Shown piece by piece: positions 26,053-35,392 of a DNA stretch of 64,000 nucleotides. The DNA lies in contig NZ_VFOP01000001.1 of NCBI RefSeq assembly GCF_006716185.1, positions 1,116,001 through 1,180,000 of the forward strand, written 5' to 3'. The notes beneath the pieces were generated by a model. The model did not search any database. It was not told the DNA's origin and saw only the letters and a list, made by a program, of their open reading frames with translations. Numbering within the stretch: the stretch's first letter is position 1; each line of letters opens with the position of its first letter. Both the position numbers and the translations under genes were made by a program. This DNA is from Ornithinicoccus hortensis (GTDB taxonomy: Bacteria > Actinomycetota > Actinomycetes > Actinomycetales > Dermatophilaceae).

Positions 26053-28551
26053 ATGGCGAACCTGACCCGCACCGACGCCCAGGCCCGTGCCGCGCTGGTG
26101 GACGTGACGGCATACACCGTCGACCTGGACCTCAGCGGCGGCGACCGGGGTAGCCAGACCACCTTCGGCTCCACCGTCACCATCGGGTTCGGCTGCCGGG
26201 AGCCGGGGGCGAGCACCTTCCTGGACCTCGCGGCGGAGCAGGTCCACGAGATCACCCTCAACGGACGCAGCCTGGACCCCGCCGCGGTCAGCGACTCCCG
26301 GGTGACGCTGCCCGACCTGCGCGACCGCAACGAGGTCACGGTGCGGGCGACGATGGCCTACAGCAACGACGGCCAGGGGTTGCACCGGGCGCTGGACCCC
26401 TCGGACGGGCGCTACTACGTCTACGGCCACCTGTTCCTGGACGCCGCACCCCGGGTCTTCGGCTGCTTCGACCAACCGGACCTCAAGGCCCCCTACACGC
26501 TGACCGTCACCGCGCCGCAGGGCTGGACCGTGCTCGGCAACGGGGTCGCCACCCGCAGCGGGGAGACCCGCTGGGACCTGGCGACCACGCACCCGCTGGC
26601 CACCTACTTCGTCACCGTCTGCGCCGGGCCCTACGCCTCGGTGACCGACCACCACGACGGCATCCCGCTGGGGATCCACGCCCGCGCCTCGCTCGCTACG
26701 CAGCTGCGCGAACAGGCCCCGCAGATGCTCGAGGTGACCCGGGCCGCGTTCGACTACTACCACCGGCTGTTCGGCATCCGGTACCCGTTCGGTGCCTACC
26801 ACCAGGTGTTCGTCCCCGAGTTCAACGCCGGGGCGATGGAGAACCCCGGGTGCGTCACCTTCCGCGACTCCTACATCTTCCGCGGCGCCGCCACCGAGGA
26901 CGAGGTGCTGGCCCGGTCCAACACGATCGCCCACGAGATGGCCCACATGTGGTTCGGCGACCTGGTCACCATGCAGTGGTGGGACGACCTGTGGCTCAAC
27001 GAGTCGTTCGCCGAGTACATGGCGCACCGTACCCTGGTGGCCGCTACCGACTTCCAGGCCGCCTGGGTCGACTCCGCGATGTACCGCAAGACCTGGGGCT
27101 ACGCCGCCGAGCGCACCCCGTCGACCCACCCGGTCGCGGGCTCGCCCGCCCCGGACGCCGACACCGCCCTGCAGAACTTCGACGGCATCTCCTACGCCAA
27201 GGGCGCCGCCGTGCTGCGCCAGCTCATCGCGCACATCGGCGACGACGCCTTCGTCACCGGCATCTCGGCATACCTGCGGGAGCACGCGTTCGGCAACGCG
27301 GGGCTGTCCGACTTCCTGACCGCCATGGAGACCGCCTCCGGGGAGGACCTGGGGCCGTGGGCCGGTGGCTGGTTGCGCACCGCCGGGCTGGACACGATCG
27401 GCGCCGTCGTCGGTGAGGGGAGGCTGGACCTCACCCGGACCCCGCCCGCGGAGCACCCCGCGGACCGGCCGCACACCCTGGACGTCGCCGGGTGGTCCGG
27501 CGGCACCCGCACGCTGTATGCCGAGGCGCAGCTCGCGCAGGACGCCGCCACCCTGCCGGTGGTGCCCTCAGGCCCGGTGCGGCTGCTCATCCCGAACGCC
27601 AGCGACCTCACCTGGGCCCGGGTCCGGCTGGACGCGGCCAGCGTGGCCGCGCTCCCGGAGGAGTTGCCGGCAGTGCCCGAGCCGGTCCAACGGGCGGTGG
27701 TCTGGGTGGCGCTGGCCGACGCGCTCGCGGTGGCCGAGCTCGACCCCCAGCACCTGCTGCGGGTCTTCGAGACGGCCTGGCCGGTGGAGGAGGAGCCCTC
27801 CGTCCTGGGCAAGGTCGCCTGGCTGGTCGGGTCCCGGCTGCTGGGCGTGGTGCTGCGGCCGGAGGACCGACCGGACGCCCGCCGCCGGGTGGCCGGTGCC
27901 GCGCGGCAGAGGCTGGACGCGGCGGCCCCCGGGTCCTCCCAGTCGGTGACCGCGGCCCGGTTGCTGGCGCAGACCACCGACGACACCGACCTGCTCACTC
28001 GCTGGGCCGAGGGGGTCGACCGGCCCCTGGCGCTGGTGGACGACGTCGACTTCCGGTGGACGGTGCTGCGGGCGCTGGCGCTGCTCGACGCCGTGGACGA
28101 GGCCACCATCGCGGCCGCGGAGGAGCAGGACCGTTCGCTGCAGGGCAAGCTCGGTGCCCTGGCGGCCCGGGCCGCCCGCCCCACGGAGGCCGCCAAGGAG
28201 TGGGCGTGGGACCAGCTGACCGGCGACCACGGCCGCTCCAACTACGAGCTCAACGCCCTGGCCGGTGCCTTCTGGGCCGGTGGCGACCCGGACCTGCTGC
28301 GGCCCTACGTCGACCGGTTCCACGAGGAGGTGCCGGCGCTGAGCGGCCGGATCGGGCAGGACGCGCTGGCCCGGGTGGCCTCGCTGGCCTACCCCGGGGC
28401 GATCGCGGAGCCCGCGACGGACGAGGCCACCACGGCCCGGTTGGACCGTGGCGGCCTCTCGCCCGCCGTGCGCCGCGCGCTGGTGGACCAGCAGTCGCTG
28501 CTCCGGGAGGTCCTGGCGTCCCGGGCCGCCTACCCGCCCGTCACGGGGTGA
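26053..28551 (+). CDS. pepN: aminopeptidase N (M1 family)
   Basis: Cytosolic zinc aminopeptidase of 832 residues. The N-terminal beta domain is followed by the substrate-binding GAMEN (residues ~259-263), zinc site HEMAHMWFGD (from ~294) and the downstream glutamate in LWLNESFAEYM. The C-terminal helical ERAP1-like domain is complete. Length is typical for actinobacterial PepN. TACCTG ends five bases before the ATG and could be a leaderless -10. The 3' end overlaps the convergent anti-sigma gene by 11 bp. Confidence 0.95.
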   Translation: MANLTRTDAQARAALVDVTAYTVDLDLSGGDRGSQTTFGSTVTIGFGCREPGASTFLDLAAEQVHEITLNGRSLDPAAVSDSRVTLPDLRDRNEVTVRATMAYSNDGQGLHRALDPSDGRYYVYGHLFLDAAPRVFGCFDQPDLKAPYTLTVTAPQGWTVLGNGVATRSGETRWDLATTHPLATYFVTVCAGPYASVTDHHDGIPLGIHARASLATQLREQAPQMLEVTRAAFDYYHRLFGIRYPFGAYHQVFVPEFNAGAMENPGCVTFRDSYIFRGAATEDEVLARSNTIAHEMAHMWFGDLVTMQWWDDLWLNESFAEYMAHRTLVAATDFQAAWVDSAMYRKTWGYAAERTPSTHPVAGSPAPDADTALQNFDGISYAKGAAVLRQLIAHIGDDAFVTGISAYLREHAFGNAGLSDFLTAMETASGEDLGPWAGGWLRTAGLDTIGAVVGEGRLDLTRTPPAEHPADRPHTLDVAGWSGGTRTLYAEAQLAQDAATLPVVPSGPVRLLIPNASDLTWARVRLDAASVAALPEELPAVPEPVQRAVVWVALADALAVAELDPQHLLRVFETAWPVEEEPSVLGKVAWLVGSRLLGVVLRPEDRPDARRRVAGAARQRLDAAAPGSSQSVTAARLLAQTTDDTDLLTRWAEGVDRPLALVDDVDFRWTVLRALALLDAVDEATIAAAEEQDRSLQGKLGALAARAARPTEAAKEWAWDQLTGDHGRSNYELNALAGAFWAGGDPDLLRPYVDRFHEEVPALSGRIGQDALARVASLAYPGAIAEPATDEATTARLDRGGLSPAVRRALVDQQSLLREVLASRAAYPPVTG

Positions 28552-29911
28552 AGTCCAGCGCCTCCTCGGACAGGGCCAGCACCGCGTGGTGCAGGCCGTC
28601 CTCGTCGACCAGGTCGTAGGCCGGCACGGCGACCTCCGTGCCGTCATCCAGCGACAGGATGCCGGTCTTCAACGTGGCGTCCACGATGGTCGCCTCGTTG
28701 ACCGGGTACGGGATCGGTGAGCCGGCGGTCAGCTCGAAGCGCTCCGGCGCCTGGGCCGGGTCCGTCTCCTCCAACATGAGGGCCTCGTCGTCCAGCTCGG
28801 GGATCCACACCCCGGCCCAGGTGAACCGCGGGTCCGAGGCCCGCTCGACGGCCTCGGCGGGGGACAGCAACGGGTACTCACCGAGGGACTCGTACTCGCC
28901 CAGCGAGCCGTAGGCGCCCGAGACGCCAGCACCCGACAGGGTCACCTCGATGGTGTTGGCCGGGCGGTCCGGGCGCCTGCCGGAGACGTTCATCTGGGGG
29001 TCGTCCTCATAGCGGTACACCGACCACTCGACGTCGTCGAGCGGGATGCCGGTCGTGGCCATGAACTCCTGGGCCTGGGCGATCGCCTCCTCGTCGCTCG
29101 GCAGGTCCCCGGCCGGGAGGCAGTCCTCCCCGGAGAACGGCGCCGACCCGCCGAAGAAGATGTCGAGCGTGCTCTCGCCGTACATCTCCTCGCAGTACGG
29201 GTCGGTCAGCATGTTGCTGTAGCTGAAGTCCGTGGACGACAGGGACAGGTAGATCGCACCGGAGGTCAGGTCGGCGTAGTCATCGCCCTCCATCTCCTCA
29301 ACGTCGCCCTCGACCCCGAGCTCGGCCGCCCAGGAGGAGAGGAACTCCACCGGGTCGACGTCCGCCGCGCGCAGCACCTTCACCTCACCCGTGCCGCCCT
29401 CGGTGGACAGCTCCGGTCCCGCCGAGAGCACGGTGGGCCCGTAGGGGTAGTAGCTGCCGGTCGCGCTCTCCGCGCTGCCCTGGTCGTCGGCATACTCGTC
29501 CTGGATGCCGGGCTCCGCCATCCCCGACGCGCTGTCTTCCCCGGCAGCGTGGTCGGGTGTCCCGGACCTGTCGTCGTCCGTGCCCGTGGCCGCGACACCG
29601 GTCCCGCCCGGTGCGTCGTCGGCCGTCTGGGCCCCGACCGCGTAGCCGCCCGCCGCGATCGCCAGCGCGGCGGCCGCGGCGGCGGCGACCAGGGTGCTCC
29701 GGCTCCCGCGGGTGGTGCCGTCCTGGACCCGCACCGCCCGGTCCGGGTCGGCGCCCGCGGACGACCCGCCGGTGAGCCCGGCCGCCCGGAGCCCCAGCGG
29801 GGTCCGGTCCATCAGCCGGCGCCTGAGCGAGGCCTGGTCGGGGTGGGCCCCGCGGGCCGGGTCGGCGGCCCGCAACCGGTGCAGCGCCTCGTCGTCGTGG
29901 TCGTCGAACAT
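28541..29911 (-). CDS. membrane-anchored anti-sigma-like protein with large extracytoplasmic domain
   Basis: Protein of 456 residues encoded just downstream of an ECF-type sigma gene on the same strand. The first ~75 residues are charged and cytoplasmic (MFDDHDDEALHRLRAADPAR). One transmembrane helix follows (STLVAAAAAAALAIAAGGYAV, ~85-105 counted loosely), then a ~345-residue acidic, Ser/Gly/Tyr-rich outside domain with cysteines in DPYCEEMYGE and GEDCLPAGD. The start is ATG 29911 with AAGGAGG six bases upstream; the frame is open further but without a ribosome site. The anti-sigma role is inferred from position and topology; no ZAS zinc motif is seen. Confidence 0.65.
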   Translation of the reverse strand: MFDDHDDEALHRLRAADPARGAHPDQASLRRRLMDRTPLGLRAAGLTGGSSAGADPDRAVRVQDGTTRGSRSTLVAAAAAAALAIAAGGYAVGAQTADDAPGGTGVAATGTDDDRSGTPDHAAGEDSASGMAEPGIQDEYADDQGSAESATGSYYPYGPTVLSAGPELSTEGGTGEVKVLRAADVDPVEFLSSWAAELGVEGDVEEMEGDDYADLTSGAIYLSLSSTDFSYSNMLTDPYCEEMYGESTLDIFFGGSAPFSGEDCLPAGDLPSDEEAIAQAQEFMATTGIPLDDVEWSVYRYEDDPQMNVSGRRPDRPANTIEVTLSGAGVSGAYGSLGEYESLGEYPLLSPAEAVERASDPRFTWAGVWIPELDDEALMLEETDPAQAPERFELTAGSPIPYPVNEATIVDATLKTGILSLDDGTEVAVPAYDLVDEDGLHHAVLALSEEALDFTP

Positions 29912-30021
29912 GTCATGCCTCCTTGGTCTGGACCGGGGTGCGGAGCCCCCTGCGGCTCCGGGACCCTGGTGGTACCCGTCGGGTGGATCGGTGGGCGGGA
30001 CGAGTGGGTCCCGCCGGCGGC

Positions 30022-30558
30022 TCACTGCTCATCGGACCAGGCCTCCCGCAGCCGGGAGCGGGCCCGGGAGAGCGCAGCCGCCGCGCCGCCGCGGCTCACC
30101 CCCAGCGCCTTGGCCAGCCCCTCGCCGTCCAGTCCCTCCCAGGCGTGCAGCATCAAGATGGTGCGGTCCCGGTCGCTGAGCCGGGCCAGGGCCGCACGCA
30201 CCTGGTGGTCCTCCACGACCAGGTCCGCGGGGTCGGCGGAGTGGCTGCGGTGGTGGCCGTGGTCGTCCGGACCGGAGTCGCCGAGCAGTGTCAGCGTCGG
30301 CCTGCGGCGATGGTTGGACAGCACGTAGGAGGCGGTCCGGTACAGCCACGGCAGGACGAAGTCGGACGGGATCCGGTCCCGGCGCCGCCAGGCCGTGGTG
30401 AACACCTCGGCGGTCAGGTCCTCGACGTCCTCGCGGGGTGCCCGGCGGACGAAGTAGCGGTGCACCGCCGTGGCGTGCTCGGCGAAGACCTGGTCGAACC
30501 AGGCCCCGTCGCGAGGCTGCGCGTCAGGGCCGCCCGTGGCAGCCATGCCCAGCACCAT
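30022..30558 (-). CDS. ECF-type RNA polymerase sigma factor
   Basis: Sigma-70 family protein of 178 residues. Region 2 is FDQVFAEHATAVHRYFVRRAPREDVEDLTAEVFTTAW (split here: residues ~18-55), with LPWLYRTASYVLSNHRRR after it. Region 4 is LSDRDRTILMLHAWEGLDGEGLAKALGVS with a typical helix-turn-helix. The linker contains a His-rich stretch (DHGHHRSHS). ATG 30558 has GGAGGGGG ten bases upstream; ATG 30546 is an alternative. Its partner is probably the membrane protein encoded 110 bp downstream. Confidence 0.9.
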   Translation of the reverse strand: MVLGMAATGGPDAQPRDGAWFDQVFAEHATAVHRYFVRRAPREDVEDLTAEVFTTAWRRRDRIPSDFVLPWLYRTASYVLSNHRRRPTLTLLGDSGPDDHGHHRSHSADPADLVVEDHQVRAALARLSDRDRTILMLHAWEGLDGEGLAKALGVSRGGAAAALSRARSRLREAWSDEQ

Positions 30559-30685
30559 ACGGTTTCCCCCTCCGGGGCCGGTACCCCGCGGCGCGGGGCG
30601 TCTCACCCCTCCTGTGTCCGGTGGGGTGCCGGTGTTGCACCGGGGGCGGCACTCCCGTGCCCCCGACGCGGGACGGGCCGGTGGG

Positions 30686-30691
30686 TAGGCT
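30686..30691 (+). promoter_or_regulatory. candidate leaderless -10 (TAGGCT)
   Basis: TAGGCT ends seven bases before ATG 30699, the start of the serine hydrolase gene. Confidence 0.4.
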
Positions 30692-30698
30692 CCGGGAA

Positions 30699-31562
30699 AT
30701 GCCCGTCCCCGTGCTCGCCCCGTCAGCGGTGGTCCCCGCCTACAGCGTGGCCAAGTCGTTCACCGCCGCGGCTGTCCTGGGCGACCGGCTGGGCATCGAC
30801 CCGGACCGCCCGGTGGGCGACTACCTGCCCGCCTGGGTCCCCGACGGCTACCGCCGGTTCCCGGTCCGGGACCTGTTGGCGCACCGGTCCGGGCTGCCCG
30901 ACTACACCGCCCTGCCCGCATACCGGGAGGCCGTGACGGCCCGGGAGGACGCCTGGGAGACCGCGGAGCTGCTGGACCGGGTGCTCCGGATGCCGTGGGA
31001 GGGGTCACCCGGGCAGTTCCGCTACTCCAACGTCGGCTACACGCTGCTGCGGTTGTGCCTGGAGGAGACCGGCGGCGGCTTCCTGCCGGTGCTGCGGGCC
31101 GCGGTGCTGGACCCGCTCGGGGTCACCGTGCACCCGCTGGCGACCCGGGAGGACTGGTCCGGGGTCACCGCCGGCGTCGCCCGCCCCTCGGACTACGACC
31201 CGGGATGGGTCTATCCGGGCACCTTCCTGGCCCGCGGCGCGGACCTCGCGGCCGGCCTGGCGGCGTTGCTGCGCAGCGACCTGCTGGCCCCGGACCGGCG
31301 GGCCCGGATGCTGGAGCCGCAGCCGGTGCCGGTGCACGGGCACCCGCTGGACCCGGCCGGCTACGGGATGGGCGTCATGACGGGCGGTGGCCCGACCCGA
31401 CTCGTGGGCCACGGGGGAGGCGGCCCGGGCTTCACGCTTGCTGTGCTGGCCCTGGCCGACGGGACGGCGGGGACCGGTCGGGCGGTGTCCGCCGAGGTGG
31501 ACGACCGCCCGCTGTTCGCCGCCTGCCGGGAGGAGTTGGAGACGCTCAGCGGTAGTTCGTGA
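30699..31562 (+). CDS. serine hydrolase, class C beta-lactamase-like
   Basis: Protein of 287 residues without a signal peptide. It carries the SxxK motif in [13 protein letters not shown] (S near residue 16), the YxN motif YSN in [11 protein letters not shown], and HGGGGPGF in the place of the KTG/HxG strand. The family includes D-aminopeptidases, esterases and beta-lactamase homologues. The catalytic Ser lies unusually close to the N-terminus, so the strand that normally precedes it is missing; the family is usually 350-400 residues. The start may therefore be misjudged or the protein shortened. Its 3' end overlaps yajQ by 17 bp. Confidence 0.75.
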   Translation: MPVPVLAPSAVVPAYSVAKSFTAAAVLGDRLGIDPDRPVGDYLPAWVPDGYRRFPVRDLLAHRSGLPDYTALPAYREAVTAREDAWETAELLDRVLRMPWEGSPGQFRYSNVGYTLLRLCLEETGGGFLPVLRAAVLDPLGVTVHPLATREDWSGVTAGVARPSDYDPGWVYPGTFLARGADLAAGLAALLRSDLLAPDRRARMLEPQPVPVHGHPLDPAGYGMGVMTGGGPTRLVGHGGGGPGFTLAVLALADGTAGTGRAVSAEVDDRPLFAACREELETLSGSS

Positions 31563-32043
31563 ACTGGAGCGCCACGTCCAGGTCGGCGCCCTTGAGCATC
31601 GCCTGCACGGCCTGCAGGTCGTCCCGGGACTTGGAGGTGACCCGCAGCTCGTCGCCCTGGATCTGCGCCTTGACCGACTTCGGGCCCTCGTCCCGGATCA
31701 TCTTGGCGATCTTCTTGGCGTTCTCGGAGGAGATGCCCTCGGAGAGGACGGCGTCCAGGCGGTACTCCTTGCCGGAGACCCGCGGCTCACCGTCGTGGGA
31801 GTAGTCCAGGTGCTTCAGCGACACGCCCCGTTTGACCAGCTTGGTCTGCAGCACGTCGAGCACCGCCTTGACCCGCTCCTCGCTGTTCGCCTTCATCGCG
31901 ATGGTCTCGCCGGACAGCTCCACCGAGGCCCCGACGCCCCGGAAGTCGTAGCGGGTGCTGATCTCCTTGGCGGCCTGGTTCACCGCGTTGGCGACCTCCT
32001 GCTTGTCCACCTTGCTGACGATGTCGAACGATGAGTCGGCCAT
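31546..32043 (-). CDS. YajQ family nucleotide-binding protein
   Basis: Cytoplasmic protein of 165 residues with the full YajQ pattern: [20 protein letters not shown], then [28 protein letters not shown], and the C-terminal [18 protein letters not shown]. Homologues bind nucleotides, including cyclic di-GMP in Xanthomonas; the role in actinobacteria is unclear. Ribosome site AGGAGGG before ATG 32043. Convergent overlap with the serine hydrolase. Confidence 0.95.
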   Translation of the reverse strand: MADSSFDIVSKVDKQEVANAVNQAAKEISTRYDFRGVGASVELSGETIAMKANSEERVKAVLDVLQTKLVKRGVSLKHLDYSHDGEPRVSGKEYRLDAVLSEGISSENAKKIAKMIRDEGPKSVKAQIQGDELRVTSKSRDDLQAVQAMLKGADLDVALQFTNYR

Positions 32044-32172
32044 GACCGGTCCCTCCTGGGTGTCTGTGGGCGGGACCCGATCGTATGCCGTGTGCCTGCC
32101 CGGGAGTCGACCGCCCGTTGCGGGCGGTTGCGCGGAACCCTCGGCGCCGCTGCGCGACGCCGTCGCCTCGTT

Positions 32173-32201
32173 TTCGGCGGGGCCAGTTCCCTTGCTATGG
32201 T
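32173..32201 (+). promoter_or_regulatory. candidate tRNA-Tyr promoter
   Basis: TTCGGC (32173-32178) and TATGGT (32196-32201), spacing 17 bp, end 19 bp before the tRNA. The -10 is good, the -35 weak. Confidence 0.45.
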
Positions 32202-32220
32202 GACACTCGCGTTTTGCCCT

Positions 32221-32306
32221 GGCAGGTTGTCCGAGCGGCCAATGGAAGCGGACTGTAAATCCGTCGGCGTATGCCTACGCAGGTTCGAATCCTGCACCTG
32301 CCACCA
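32221..32306 (+). tRNA. tRNA-Tyr (GTA)
   Basis: Acceptor GGCAGGT pairs with ACCTGCC (32296-32302), discriminator A, and CCA is encoded at 32304-32306. The anticodon loop contains GTA (ACTGTAAAT). The long variable arm (CGTCGGCGTATGCCTACG) makes it a class II tRNA, as expected for bacterial tRNA-Tyr. The T loop TTCGAAT is normal. The variable arm contains one copy of the over-represented GTATGCC. Confidence 0.97.
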
Positions 32307-32311
32307 CACGG

Positions 32312-32357
32312 ACCGGCTGGTCACCGACTCGCGAAGAGTCGGTGACCAGCCGGTTTC
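32312..32357 (+). terminator. strong hairpin terminator after tRNA-Tyr
   Basis: A 19-bp perfect stem (ACCGGCTGGTCACCGACTC, 32312-32330, with 32336-32354), loop GCGAA, followed by TTTCT. Confidence 0.85.
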
Positions 32358-32454
32358 TGGTTCCGGATACCCCGACCCGTGGAACGTTCCGGCGGCCCCG
32401 GCACGTCTTGAGGAGGGGCGCCGGACCGGCGCCGCGACGATGTGGGAGGGATGC

Positions 32455-32955
32455 ATGATGAGGCTCAGGACGCTGGACAAGGTGCTGTGCACGGCCGCGT
32501 TGGCGGTGCTCCTCACCGCCTGCGGGAGCACCGAGGAGGACCCCTCGGTCCTCGAGCCCGCGGAGCCGCAACCGACGAGCACCGAGGACGCCGCTCCGAC
32601 GACGGAGGACGCCGCGCCGACCACCGAGGACGAGCAGCCGACCACGGAGGCACCGGCGGACGGTCTGCCCAGCGAGCCGACGGCATACGCCCAGACCTTC
32701 GTCGCCGCCGTGCAGGAGGGCGACGAGGACCTCGCGCTGCGGCTCGGACCGGTGGACGGGTTCGCCGGCGTCGAGGCGTGGGCCGAGCTCACCGCCGGGC
32801 AGCCCGAGCTGTCCGAGGACCCCGAGGGCACCCTGGTGGTCGTGCCGTTCGAGGAGGGCGGCCAGCTCCAGGTCTGGCTCGACCTCGACCTGGTCGAGGG
32901 CCAGCAGGACCACGGCGTGGAAGCGGTGGTCTACGAGGAGTCGACCTCGGGCTGA
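32455..32955 (+). CDS. small lipoprotein with Thr/Glu-rich linker
   Basis: Exported protein of 166 residues. Signal peptide RTLDKVLCTAALAVLLTAC ends in a lipobox (LTAC). A low-complexity linker follows, with two copies of EDAAPTTEDAAPTTED-like sequence, and then a ~95-residue domain (SEPTAYAQTFVAAVQEGDED onward) resembling small NTF2/DUF-type lipoprotein domains; no firm family. GGGAGGG lies just upstream; starts at 32455 and 32458 are both possible, the latter better spaced. Monocistronic after the tRNA terminator. Confidence 0.75.
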   Translation: MMRLRTLDKVLCTAALAVLLTACGSTEEDPSVLEPAEPQPTSTEDAAPTTEDAAPTTEDEQPTTEAPADGLPSEPTAYAQTFVAAVQEGDEDLALRLGPVDGFAGVEAWAELTAGQPELSEDPEGTLVVVPFEEGGQLQVWLDLDLVEGQQDHGVEAVVYEESTSG

Positions 32956-33074
32956 CCCGCGGCGCAGGAGGGGCGGGCCACGGCATACGCACGCGATGCC
33001 ATCTGTATGATGATGCGTGTCCATGCATAACTATCGACTCCGTGGAGTCCCGCCCCACCTGCGCGAGGTAGCCC

Positions 33075-34355
33075 ATGTCCTCTTCCACCCAGGCCCCGTA
33101 CGCTGAGCCCATGACGACGCACACCGACGGGGCAGCCCCCACCACCAACGCCGACTTCATCCAGCTCGAGGACAAGGTCGCGGCGCACAATTATGCCCCG
33201 CTGCCCGTCGTCGTGGCGCAGGCTGAGGGGGTCTGGGTCACCGACGTGGAGGGCAACCGATACCTGGACGCACTGGCCGGCTACTCGGCCCTGAACTTCG
33301 GCCACCGCCACCCCGGCCTGGTCGAGGCGGCCAAGGCTCAGCTCGACCGGTCGACGCTGACCAGCCGCGCGTTCCACAACGACCAGCTCGGACCCTTCTG
33401 CGAGGCGCTGGCCAAGCTCGTCGGCAAGGACATGATCCTGCCGATGAACACCGGCGCCGAGGCCGTCGAGACGGCGCTGAAGCTGGCCCGCAAGTGGGGC
33501 TACCAGGTCAAGGGTGTCGCCGAGGGACGCGCCCACATCATCGTGATGGACGGCAACTTCCACGGCCGGACGACCACGATCATCAGCTTCTCCGACGACC
33601 CGGACGCCCGGGACGACTACGGGCCCTACACCCCAGGCTTCGAGTCGGTGCCCTACGGCGACCTGGCCGCGATCGAGAACGCGATCACCGACGACACCGT
33701 CGCCGTGCTGGTCGAGCCGATCCAGGGCGAGCAGGGTGTGCAGATCCCCAAGGAGGGGTTCCTGCCCGGTCTGCGCGAGCTGTGCACCGAGAAGAACGTG
33801 CTGATGATCGCCGACGAGATCCAGTCCGGGCTGGGCCGCACCGGCACCACGCTGGCCTGTGAGTACGAGGGTGTCGAGGCCGACATCTACACGCTGGGTA
33901 AGGCCCTCGGCGGTGGCATCGTGCCGGTCTCCGCGGTCGCGGCCGACGCCGACGTGATGAACGTCATCACCCCCGGCACCCACGGCTCCACCTTCGGCGG
34001 CAACCCGCTGGCCGCCGCCGTCGGCCTCGCCGTGGTGAACATGCTGGCGACCGGCGAGCACCAGGCGCACGCCGCGGAGCTGGAGACGGTCTTCCGCGAC
34101 GGGCTGGAGGCGCTCGTCGGCCAGGGTGCCGTCGCGGTCCGGGTCCGCGGGCTGTGGGCCGGCATCGACATCGACCCCGAGCTGATGAGCGGCAAGGAGG
34201 CCTGCAAGGGCCTGGCCAAGCGCGGGGTGCTGGCCAAGGACACCCACGGCTCCACGATCCGGCTCGCCCCGCCGTTGGTGATCACCCGGGAGGAGCTCAC
34301 TCAGGTGGTCGACGCCCTCGGTGAGGTGCTTGCGGAGGCCCGCAACAAGGCCTGA
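33075..34355 (+). CDS. rocD: ornithine aminotransferase (ornithine--oxo-acid transaminase)
   Basis: PLP enzyme of 426 residues that converts ornithine and 2-oxoglutarate to glutamate semialdehyde and glutamate. Class III features: MNTGAEAVETALKLARKWGY (cofactor phosphate site), DGNFHGRTTTIISFS, the Asp in LMIADEIQSGLGRTG, and the Schiff-base Lys in YTLGKALGGGIVPVSA. The N-terminus LEDKVAAHNYAPLPVV is typical of RocD. ATG 33075 has GAGGTAG upstream; ATG 33111 is an alternative. The leader contains TATGAT (33005-33010), a good -10. Overlaps the convergent WYL gene by 55 bp. Confidence 0.93.
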   Translation: MSSSTQAPYAEPMTTHTDGAAPTTNADFIQLEDKVAAHNYAPLPVVVAQAEGVWVTDVEGNRYLDALAGYSALNFGHRHPGLVEAAKAQLDRSTLTSRAFHNDQLGPFCEALAKLVGKDMILPMNTGAEAVETALKLARKWGYQVKGVAEGRAHIIVMDGNFHGRTTTIISFSDDPDARDDYGPYTPGFESVPYGDLAAIENAITDDTVAVLVEPIQGEQGVQIPKEGFLPGLRELCTEKNVLMIADEIQSGLGRTGTTLACEYEGVEADIYTLGKALGGGIVPVSAVAADADVMNVITPGTHGSTFGGNPLAAAVGLAVVNMLATGEHQAHAAELETVFRDGLEALVGQGAVAVRVRGLWAGIDIDPELMSGKEACKGLAKRGVLAKDTHGSTIRLAPPLVITREELTQVVDALGEVLAEARNKA

Positions 34356-35275
34356 CCCAGGTCCGCCATGACCTGCCGCAGCTCCGGCGGGTCCAGCACG
34401 GTGACCGGGGCGTCCAACATGGCCAGATGGGCCGCCGCCCACCGCAGGTCCATCGCCCCGGTCACCAGCTCGCTGGTCGTGTCGTCGACGGCGCGCACCC
34501 GACCCGCGGTCGGCGGGACCCGCTCGGCCAACTCGGCCGCCGGCATACCGACCAGGACCGTAGCCACCTCCCGGTAGGGCGCCTGCTGCACCGACCGCTG
34601 GACGTACTCCGCCGCGTCCGGTGCCTCCCGGGGGGTGAACCGCCACCCGCGACCCTGCGCCCGCGCCATGCGGTCCAGCCGGAAGGACCGCCAGTCCGCC
34701 CGGTCGGGGTCGAAGGCGAGCAGGTACCAACGGCGTCCGAGCGCCACCAGCCGGTAGGGCTCGACCCGACGCTCGCTGGGCTGCCCCGCGCGGTCGGTGT
34801 AGTCGAACCGCACCATCTCCAGGTCCCGGCAGGCGCGGGCAAGCGTGAGCAGGGTGTCCGGGTCGACCCCGGCGGAGAACCCCTCGATCGCGACCGTCGA
34901 CTCCTGCACCGCGGTGACGTGCGCGCGCAACCGTGGCGGGAGGACCTGGTCCAGTTTGGCCAGGGCCCGGACCGCCGCCTCGTCCACGCCCGCCACCGTG
35001 CCACCCGCCGCCAGGCGCAGGCAGACCGCGACGGCCACCGCCTCCTCGGGGTCCAGGAGCAGCGGCGGCAGCGCCCTGCCCGGCCCGAGCTGGTAGCCGC
35101 CCCCGGCGCCGCGGCTGGCCCGCACCGGGTAGCCCAGGCCGCGCAGCCGCTCCACGTCGCGCCGCACGCTGCGGGTGGTCACGCCGAGCCGCCCGGCGAG
35201 TTCCTGGGCGGTCCACAGCGTGCGGGACTGGAGCAGCCCGAGCAGCTGCAGGACGCGGGCGGTGGTGTCGGTCAC
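34301..35275 (-). CDS. WYL-domain transcriptional regulator (HTH_11)
   Basis: Regulator of 324 residues. The N-terminal winged helix (TAQELAGRLGVTTRSVRRDV, residues ~22-41) ends in GYPVRASRGAGGGYQLG. The WYL domain is clear (RWYLLAFDPDRADWRSFRLD), followed by the C-terminal WCX extension. WYL proteins sense nucleic-acid or other ligands and often control DNA-damage or metabolic genes. The start is GTG 35275. It lies divergent from a DinB gene 117 bp away, its most likely target. Confidence 0.9.
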   Translation of the reverse strand: MTDTTARVLQLLGLLQSRTLWTAQELAGRLGVTTRSVRRDVERLRGLGYPVRASRGAGGGYQLGPGRALPPLLLDPEEAVAVAVCLRLAAGGTVAGVDEAAVRALAKLDQVLPPRLRAHVTAVQESTVAIEGFSAGVDPDTLLTLARACRDLEMVRFDYTDRAGQPSERRVEPYRLVALGRRWYLLAFDPDRADWRSFRLDRMARAQGRGWRFTPREAPDAAEYVQRSVQQAPYREVATVLVGMPAAELAERVPPTAGRVRAVDDTTSELVTGAMDLRWAAAHLAMLDAPVTVLDPPELRQVMADLGQALLRASASTSPRASTT

Positions 35276-35392
35276 CCTCCCGATCCTGCCACCGATAGCG
35301 GACTGATCCTGTCCGGTAGGGAACCTAGGCTGGGTCTCGAGAAAGGCACCACCCGGCGCGGCGCACGCGCCGGTCACCCCGAGGAGGACCGC

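Noticed and set aside
30559-30698. Riboswitch in the spacer between sigma gene and serine hydrolase
   Set aside because: Several GC-rich stems can be drawn, but none fits a known class and the hydrolase appears leaderless.
33001-33074. Arginine-repressor boxes upstream of rocD
   Set aside because: ATGCAT and TATGAT occur in an AT-rich leader, but no pair of 18-bp boxes with proper spacing could be read.
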